Shown here: piece by piece, positions 36,144 through 41,298 of the stretch
Numbering within the stretch: position 1 is the stretch's first letter
Layout of the letters: the number at the start of each line of letters is the position of its first letter
From: a bacterium
Lineage (GTDB): Bacteria; Chloroflexota; Chloroflexia; Chloroflexales; Kallotenuaceae
NCBI GenBank assembly: GCA_016781505.1
Contig: JADDQF010000036.1
Span: 1 to 41,298, forward strand
DNA: 41,298 nt
Direction: 5' to 3'
Translations under genes and position numbers: made by a program
The notes under the pieces: model-generated
The model's input: the letters and a program-made list of their open reading frames with translations, nothing else
Told to the model about the DNA's origin: nothing
The model's database searches: none

Positions 36144-36313
36144 CACAAGGGCTGGAGGGTGAAGGGTTCCCTTTTCGCGTAATATACGTTTGCTCAGATT
36201 CAACTGGATGCAGCAGTTCTTGCCATGGTTATTGAGCATGATCAGATCACAAACTCCGCCGACGTTCATTACAGCGCGTGCAGGTACAGGCATTGCACGC
36301 ACAGGAGCAGCGC

Positions 36314-36829
36314 ATGATCATTATGGAAACTGAGCGCCTCCTGATCCGGCAGCAATCGTTCGGCGATCTTGCGGCGCTGCATCAGATTTTGTCTGATCCG
36401 ATCACCATGAGCTTTTGGCCAACGCCGTTTACGTTAGCTGCCACACAAGCCTGGCTCGAGCGCAACCTGCAACGCTATGCCGAGCATGGCTGGGGGCGCT
36501 GGGCGGTGGTGCTGAAACAAACCGGCGCACTGATCGGCGATTGCGGCATCATGCACATGGAGGTGGCTGGCGTGCTCGAATACGATCTGGGCTACATTAT
36601 CGACCAGCATCATTGGCGGCAGGGCTATGCGAGCGAAAGCGCAGCGGCGTGCCGAGACTACGCAGCTTCGACGCTTGGGCTTCGGCGCTTGGTGGCGAAC
36701 ATGCCTACACAGCATGTTGCTTCCGCCCGTGTAGCCGAGAAGATCGGGATGACGTGGGAAAAAACATTTAACAATCCGAAGAACCGCAATCTTCCGACGC
36801 ACTTGTATGCCTTAAGCGTGAACACATAG
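36314..36829 (+). CDS. GNAT-family N-acetyltransferase (RimJ/RimL type)
   Basis: This enzyme transfers an acetyl group from acetyl-CoA to an amine, 171 residues. The ATG at 36314 has AGGAG six bases upstream; an ATG twelve codons earlier and another three codons later are less suited. It opens with the class mark METERLLIRQQSFGDLAALHQILSDP. The acetyl-CoA region is ALIGDCGIMHMEVAGVLEYDLGYIIDQHHWRQGYASESAAACRDYA, with W-x-x-G-Y/F-A-x-E in the pyrophosphate loop, and LGLRRLVANMPTQHVASARVAEKIGM follows. Targets in this subclass range from ribosomal protein N-termini to small amines or antibiotics, so none is assigned. Confidence 0.9.
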   Translation: MIIMETERLLIRQQSFGDLAALHQILSDPITMSFWPTPFTLAATQAWLERNLQRYAEHGWGRWAVVLKQTGALIGDCGIMHMEVAGVLEYDLGYIIDQHHWRQGYASESAAACRDYAASTLGLRRLVANMPTQHVASARVAEKIGMTWEKTFNNPKNRNLPTHLYALSVNT

Positions 36830-36877
36830 TATTAGGAGGTTTGACAGCACAAGGTGAGAGCCCGAAGAGATGAACGT

Positions 36878-37195
36878 ATGAGCCGTGAGGAAGCGATTGT
36901 TGTGCTGTGCCAAGCGGGATTTCTCGTCGAGCCGTGGGGGAAACAGTGGTGGGTGGTACCGCCTCCCGGCTCGCCCGGCGGGCGCTTACAGCCGAGTGGT
37001 ACGCTACTGACCGAGCTATTTCTTATCTCGGTCGCTCGCACAGTTAAGCAGAGAATGCCGATCGACTGCTGCCGGACCTTGGCCGATGGAATTAGCGGCG
37101 CTGATTGCCGCTTGCCTGTGGTGTTTGACAGGCTTTGTAACTATGGTGACACTATACGGGAGATGGCGCGACCGCTGAGCAAAAAGCAGCGCTGA
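36878..37195 (+). CDS. Hypothetical protein, 105 residues
   Basis: No family is recognised. The first half reads like a conserved small protein (SREEAIVVLCQAGFLVEPW, then GKQWWVVPPPGSPGG), a helix followed by Trp- and Pro-rich strands. The second half (Cys- and Arg-rich, with DCCRTLADGISGADCR) looks less protein-like, so the original frame may have shifted. Start choice is uncertain: this ATG has only a purine stretch upstream, and the GTG at 36854 is 14 bases from AGGAGG. It follows the acetyltransferase by 48 bp and may share its transcript. Confidence 0.45.
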   Translation: MSREEAIVVLCQAGFLVEPWGKQWWVVPPPGSPGGRLQPSGTLLTELFLISVARTVKQRMPIDCCRTLADGISGADCRLPVVFDRLCNYGDTIREMARPLSKKQR

Positions 37196-37352
37196 TGGAG
37201 GGCATTACCCAATTGCTGACGAATGTGCTGAGCAAAACTTCGTGAACGACATTTGTGATGATTGAGGATGACCGCGCCAATTGGGGTATTGCCGGCGACA
37301 GTGTGACTGCGCGGCGGGCAGGCTGGCAATCAGCTACACACCAGGGAAGGTT

Positions 37353-37913
37353 GTGAATAGCCCTAAGCCAACAAAAGCCGAGCTCCAGGCGGCGGTTCAT
37401 AAAACCGTACCAGATGTCATCGCGCCTGGATTACAGGTACTTTTTTGTGGTATCAATCCTGGGCTGTACTCCGGCGCAGTTGGCCATCATTTTGCTCGGC
37501 CTGGCAACCGTTTTTGGCCAACACTGTACGCTGCCGGTTTTACCCCACGCTTGCTGTCTCCCTTTGAAGAGCGTACGCTGCTTGAATTGGGCTATGGTAT
37601 CACCAATGTCGTTGAGCGCACGACTGCAACGGCTGCCGAGCTAGCCGCGGAGGAATTTGTTGCGGGAGGCCGCCGGCTTGCGGCAAAGGTTCGTACATAC
37701 CAGCCCCGGTACCTGGCCGTGCTTGGGATTGGCGCCTACCGCACGGCGTTCGCACAACCTAAAGCACAGCTGGGGCTGCAGCCCGCAACCATCGCCGCCA
37801 CCCAAATCTGGGTGCTGCCAAATCCGAGCGGGCTTAACGCCCATTATCGACGCGAAGAACTGGCGCAGCTATTCCATGAATTGGGCGCGGTCGTGGCAGG
37901 GCATGAGCCGTAA
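37353..37913 (+). CDS. mug: G/U (G/T) mismatch-specific DNA glycosylase (Mug)
   Basis: Mug removes uracil or thymine from G:U and G:T mispairs, and etheno-cytosine. The GTG at 37353 with AGGGA a few bases upstream gives 186 residues; the frame is open earlier but the N-terminal part is unlike Mug. The catalytic block is VLFCGINPGLYSGAVGHHFARPGNRFW, with the Asn of NPG that replaces the Asp of ordinary uracil glycosylases. LELGYGITNVVERTTATAAEL and the intercalating loop WVLPNPSGLNAHYR match E. coli Mug. The few residues after NPSGL run longer than in Mug. The gene is alone. High confidence. Confidence 0.92.
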   Translation: MNSPKPTKAELQAAVHKTVPDVIAPGLQVLFCGINPGLYSGAVGHHFARPGNRFWPTLYAAGFTPRLLSPFEERTLLELGYGITNVVERTTATAAELAAEEFVAGGRRLAAKVRTYQPRYLAVLGIGAYRTAFAQPKAQLGLQPATIAATQIWVLPNPSGLNAHYRREELAQLFHELGAVVAGHEP

Positions 37914-38172
37914 TGCCGTTCCAACTATTCACCAGCCAAATAAGTAGGCCGACCACAAGCGCGGGAGTGCCAAGGCAAAACAACAAAGCAAGTATTTCCA
38001 TCAAGGCTGAGAAGACAGGCGACGATCTAGCCCGTCGACGCCCCTTTCCGCATGCGTGGTAGGCTGCGCTCCTGCACCAATAGCTGCGATGGTAGGCTGC
38101 AGGACCTGTGAAAGTTAGGGTCAGAACTGCCAAAGACTGTACACCGTTTGGTTAGGCGATGAAAAGGACGAC

Positions 38173-39033
38173 ATGTTCATGCATACTCTGGCCGTCGATA
38201 TTGGCGGAACGAAGTTTTCGCTCGCGGTTTTCAAAGATAACCAGATCATCCACCGTACGTCCCACGCCACAGACCGACAGGGTAGCCGGGATTGGATGGT
38301 GGCGCAGATTGTCCGACAGGCCAAGCAGTGGCAAGCAGAGATCCCTTTGCAGCGGTGCGGCATTGGCTTTGGTGGGCCTGTAGACTGGAAGACGCAGCGC
38401 GTCATTCTTTCTACGCATGTACCCGGTTGGGACGATACGCCGTTGCCGGCTTTGCTTGAGCAACAGCTTGGGCTACCATCTGTTATGGATAACGATGCCA
38501 ACCTTGGGGCGCTGGGCGAGGGAGCATATGGTGCAGGCCAAAGCTATGATCCGCTCTTCTACCTGACCTTATCAACGGGAATTGGCGGAGGCATCATCAA
38601 CAACAACACGATCATGCGCGGCGCCGACTCATATGGGGGCGAGATTGGGCATATCACCGTAAGACCGGATGGACCTCCATGTTTATGCGGCGACCGCGGC
38701 TGCTTTGAGCGGCTATGTTGCGGACTGTGGCTGGAACGCGACTATGGGCGGCCAGCGCATGAGCTGTTGCGTGAACCGGCATTTGTTGAATGCTACGTTG
38801 TGGATCTGGCCGCGGGCTTAAAGGCAGCCATCATGCTGCTTAATCCTGCACGAATCGTGATTGGCGGCGGCATCGGCAAGGCTGGCCCTGCACTCTTCGA
38901 GCCACTGCGAGCGGAGCTGCGGCGTCAAATTCCAAGCTGGTCGCGCGCCCGCATCGATGTAGTGCCGGCAGCCCTTGGCGATAACAGTGTTTTGTATGGT
39001 GCCCTGGCCCTAGCCCAACAAGCACGGAATTAA
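38173..39033 (+). CDS. ROK-family sugar kinase (glucokinase-like)
   Basis: This enzyme phosphorylates a hexose or N-acetyl-hexosamine with ATP. The protein has 286 residues; the ATG at 38173 has AAAAGGA four bases upstream, and a second ATG two codons later is equally possible. The phosphate-1 block is LAVDIGGTKFSLAVF. The catalytic Asp is in SVMDNDANLGALGE. LTLSTGIGGGIINN is the adenosine region. EIGHITVRPDGPPCLCGDRGCFE is the ROK zinc motif, His plus three Cys. There is no N-terminal helix-turn-helix, so this is a kinase and not a ROK repressor. It lacks some of the usual helix length after the zinc motif. The sugar is not certain. Confidence 0.9.
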   Translation: MFMHTLAVDIGGTKFSLAVFKDNQIIHRTSHATDRQGSRDWMVAQIVRQAKQWQAEIPLQRCGIGFGGPVDWKTQRVILSTHVPGWDDTPLPALLEQQLGLPSVMDNDANLGALGEGAYGAGQSYDPLFYLTLSTGIGGGIINNNTIMRGADSYGGEIGHITVRPDGPPCLCGDRGCFERLCCGLWLERDYGRPAHELLREPAFVECYVVDLAAGLKAAIMLLNPARIVIGGGIGKAGPALFEPLRAELRRQIPSWSRARIDVVPAALGDNSVLYGALALAQQARN

Positions 39034-39124
39034 CAAACGAACAGCAGTCTGGGTTCAACGTACTGGTTGTGCGACCATTGCAGGTGCCTATAACACTCCT
39101 CGGCTAGCAGAACGGCGCAATTAC

Positions 39125-39153
39125 TTGGTGTTTGTCTGCTATGATCGTTATAA
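39125..39153 (+). promoter_or_regulatory. Probable sigma70-type promoter of prolyl oligopeptidase gene
   Basis: TTGGTG (39125-39130) and TTATAA (39148-39153) are separated by exactly 17 bases, 110 bases before the ATG at 39263. The gap contains no other gene. Confidence 0.5.
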
Positions 39154-39262
39154 CAGAGCAAGGAGCCCAGCTCGCACTGAGCGATCTTGCATGCCAGGAA
39201 TAGCTGAGATCGGCACATCCATCAACTGTCACACCGACGACAATCGCAAATAGCGAGGATAC

Positions 39263-41298
39263 ATGGATCAAACGATACCCACCAACAGCCTGAACTATCC
39301 GCTTTCCCCACGGGGAGCGCATGTTGATCTGCTGCATGGGCAAGAGATTGGCGACCCGTATCGTTGGCTTGAAGATGCCGATTCGCCTGAGAGTCGTCTG
39401 TGGATTGAAGAGCAGAACAAGCTCACAACACACTACCTTGAGGATATCGCTGCCCGTCCGCGGATTCAGCAGCGATTGACTGAGCTCTGGAATTACGAGA
39501 AGTACGGTGTGCCTTTCAAGCGCGGCGGCCGGTACTTTTTTACTCGTAACGACGGTCTTCAAAATCAGAGCGCGCTTTACTGGATGGATACCTTCGACGC
39601 CGAGCCGCAGCTCCTTCTGGACCCCAACACCTTGTCTGCGGACGGCACCGTTGCGCTGAACGGGTATGCTGTAAGCGACGATGGCCGGCTGCTGGCGTAT
39701 GGCTTGTCTGCCTCAGGCTCTGATTGGATGGAATGGCGCGTGCGCGAGGTCGAGAGTGGCCAGGATCGCCCTGATCATTTGCAGTGGGTCAAGTTTTCGG
39801 GCGCTGCTTGGACACCTGATAGCCAGGGCTTCTTCTACAGCCGCTACGACGCGCCCGAAGCCGGCACAGCCTACAAAGGCGCCAACTATTACCACAAGCT
39901 CTTTTACCACCGGATCAACACTCCGCAGTCGGCGGACCTGCTGGTGCATGAATCACCCGAGCACAAAGAGTGGGGATTTGGCGGCGAGGTAACCGACGAT
40001 GGGCGTTACCTGGTGATCACAGTATGGCAGGGCACGCACCGCGAGAATGGCGTTTTGTACAAAGACCTCCAGGAGGATAATACGCCGGTTGTGCCGTTGC
40101 TGCTCGACTTCGATGCAAGCTACGTATTTGTAGGCAACGACGGGCCGCGTTTCTTCTTTGTCACCGATTGTGGGGCGCCCCGGCTGCGCTTGATTTGTAT
40201 CGACATCGAGCAACCGCAGCGTGAGCATTGGCAAGCGATCATCGGCGAAGCGGAGGACACGCTGCAACAGGTGACGCTGGTCAACCAGACATTTATTGCT
40301 ATCTATCTGCACGACGCCCACAGTTTGGTGCAGCTTTACGCAATGGACGGCGCGCTCAGCCGAAGTGTTGAGCTGCCCGGCATTGGGACAGTCTCTGGCT
40401 TCGGAGGGCAAGCCGACGACCGCGAAACCTTTTTTTCATTTACCAGCGTCACCACGCCTGGCGTCATCTACCACTTCGATGTTGCATCAGGCACCAGGAC
40501 CGTATTTCGTGCACCGCAGCTCCTTTTCGATCCCCAGCAGTATGTCTCACACCAAGTCTTCTATACCAGCCGCGATGGCACGCGAATCCCCATGCTTATC
40601 AGCCACAAGCAGGGCCTTGCGCTGAACGGCGCAAACCCCACCTATCTTTACGGCTATGGCGGCTTTAATATTCCGCTAACTCCGACGTTTTCGGTCGCAA
40701 TCATGGTGTGGATGGAGCTAGGCGGCGTGTTTGCACAAGCCAATCTGCGCGGCGGCGGTGAGTATGGAAAGCCCTGGCATGAGGCCGGCACCAAGCTCCG
40801 CAAGCAAAATGTATTCGACGACTTTATCGCCGCGGCAGAGTGGCTCATTGCCCACGACTACACCAGTACGGCAAAGCTGGCGATTGGCGGCGGCAGCAAT
40901 GGAGGCTTGCTGGTTGGAGCCTGCATGACGCAGCGCCCTGACCTGTTTGCAGCTTGCCTGCCCGCCGTAGGAGTGCTGGATATGCTGCGCTTCCACAAAT
41001 TCACCATTGGGTGGGCCTGGGTCTCAGACTATGGCTCGCCCGACGACCCAGGAGAGTTTGCAGCGTTGCTCGCCTATTCGCCCTACCACAATATCAAGCC
41101 TGGCACACACTACCCTGCCACGTTGATCACAACTGGCGACCATGACGACCGCGTGTTTCCCGCCCACAGCTTCAAGTTTGCAGCCGCGCTGCAAGCGGCC
41201 CAGGGTGGGCCAGCACCCATTCTGATCCGCATCGAGACGAAAGCAGGACACGGCGCCGGCAAGCCGACCTCCAAACTGATCGAAGCAGCAGCCGAGCG
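39263..41298 (+). CDS. Prolyl oligopeptidase family (S9A) serine peptidase, 3' end beyond window
   Basis: This enzyme cleaves short peptides, typically after proline. The ATG at 39263 (GAGG eight bases upstream) opens a frame that reads through to the window end: 678 codons. Family full length is about 680-720, so only the last few residues are missing. The N-terminal block DPYRWLED and EEQNKLTTHYL is typical. The beta-propeller (about 80-420) and the alpha/beta-hydrolase domain follow. The triad is visible: Ser in LAIGGGSNGGLLVGA, Asp in TTGDHDDRVFP, and His in KAGHGAGKP. LYGYGGFNIPLTP and FAQANLRGGGEYGKPWHEAG are family marks. No signal peptide, so it is probably cytoplasmic. Confidence 0.95.
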   Translation, partial: MDQTIPTNSLNYPLSPRGAHVDLLHGQEIGDPYRWLEDADSPESRLWIEEQNKLTTHYLEDIAARPRIQQRLTELWNYEKYGVPFKRGGRYFFTRNDGLQNQSALYWMDTFDAEPQLLLDPNTLSADGTVALNGYAVSDDGRLLAYGLSASGSDWMEWRVREVESGQDRPDHLQWVKFSGAAWTPDSQGFFYSRYDAPEAGTAYKGANYYHKLFYHRINTPQSADLLVHESPEHKEWGFGGEVTDDGRYLVITVWQGTHRENGVLYKDLQEDNTPVVPLLLDFDASYVFVGNDGPRFFFVTDCGAPRLRLICIDIEQPQREHWQAIIGEAEDTLQQVTLVNQTFIAIYLHDAHSLVQLYAMDGALSRSVELPGIGTVSGFGGQADDRETFFSFTSVTTPGVIYHFDVASGTRTVFRAPQLLFDPQQYVSHQVFYTSRDGTRIPMLISHKQGLALNGANPTYLYGYGGFNIPLTPTFSVAIMVWMELGGVFAQANLRGGGEYGKPWHEAGTKLRKQNVFDDFIAAAEWLIAHDYTSTAKLAIGGGSNGGLLVGACMTQRPDLFAACLPAVGVLDMLRFHKFTIGWAWVSDYGSPDDPGEFAALLAYSPYHNIKPGTHYPATLITTGDHDDRVFPAHSFKFAAALQAAQGGPAPILIRIETKAGHGAGKPTSKLIEAAAE

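Noticed and set aside
37125-37175. TTGACA followed by ACTATA as a promoter
   Set aside because: The spacing is 20 bases, outside the normal range, and it lies within a possible coding frame.
37834-38004. Minus-strand ORF beginning MEILALLFCLGTPALVVG with one hydrophobic helix
   Set aside because: It has no ribosome binding site, overlaps the end of mug by 80 bp on the opposite strand, and its C-terminal half is antisense to a well-supported gene.

Overview
The window looks like chromosomal DNA of a moderately high-GC, free-living bacterium. The best hint is Chloroflexota (Chloroflexia): a secreted S8 peptidase ends in a Trp-Thr-Ser-rich tandem tail of a kind I associate with that phylum, and there are several large secreted or lipoprotein peptidases. 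This is an inference from protein style, not from a marker gene. No rRNA, tRNA, CRISPR array or phage module was found. About 30 genes are supported, many with a clear AGGAGG-type ribosome binding site.

Layout. 1-4700 (minus): the left edge cuts an IS6-like transposase; then a secreted WTS-tailed S8 peptidase followed by a membrane hybrid histidine kinase (probably one transcript). 5400-13740 (plus): YafD-like phosphoesterase, a coupled pair made of a 4-TM protein and a Vps62-like/coiled-coil/TM protein, an aldo/keto reductase, a HAD phosphatase, a Gfo/Idh/MocA oxidoreductase, a secreted purple-acid-phosphatase-like enzyme and a 4-TM protein. 13760-16510 (minus, after a hairpin cluster): small acidic protein, Cys/Met PLP enzyme and FMN reductase. 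16700-17510 (plus): an aldo/keto-reductase-like protein lacking the usual catalytic lysine. 17600-24460 (minus): HNH endonuclease, an RtcB RNA ligase with an extra N-terminal domain and a subtilase with two complete catalytic domains, preceded by two small unknown ORFs and a decayed RibD/DHFR-type reductase. 24700-25800 (plus): DAHP synthase. 26090-30930 (minus): LLM flavin oxidoreductase and a two-gene heterodimeric ABC exporter with one degenerate ATP site. 31160-41298 (plus): altronate dehydratase, M1 lipoprotein peptidase, L-lactate dehydrogenase, GNAT acetyltransferase, small unknown protein, Mug-type DNA glycosylase, ROK sugar kinase and a prolyl oligopeptidase cut by the right edge.

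How it fits together. Most of this is ordinary heterotroph housekeeping: protein degradation (two S8 proteins, M1, S9A), sugar-acid and sugar use (UxaA, ROK, LDH), redox enzymes and export. The least ordinary items are the double-headed subtilase, the N-terminally extended RtcB next to an HNH endonuclease, the Vps62-like membrane protein with its coupled partner, and the asymmetric ABC pair. I did not find a defence or mobile system that I could call new with confidence.
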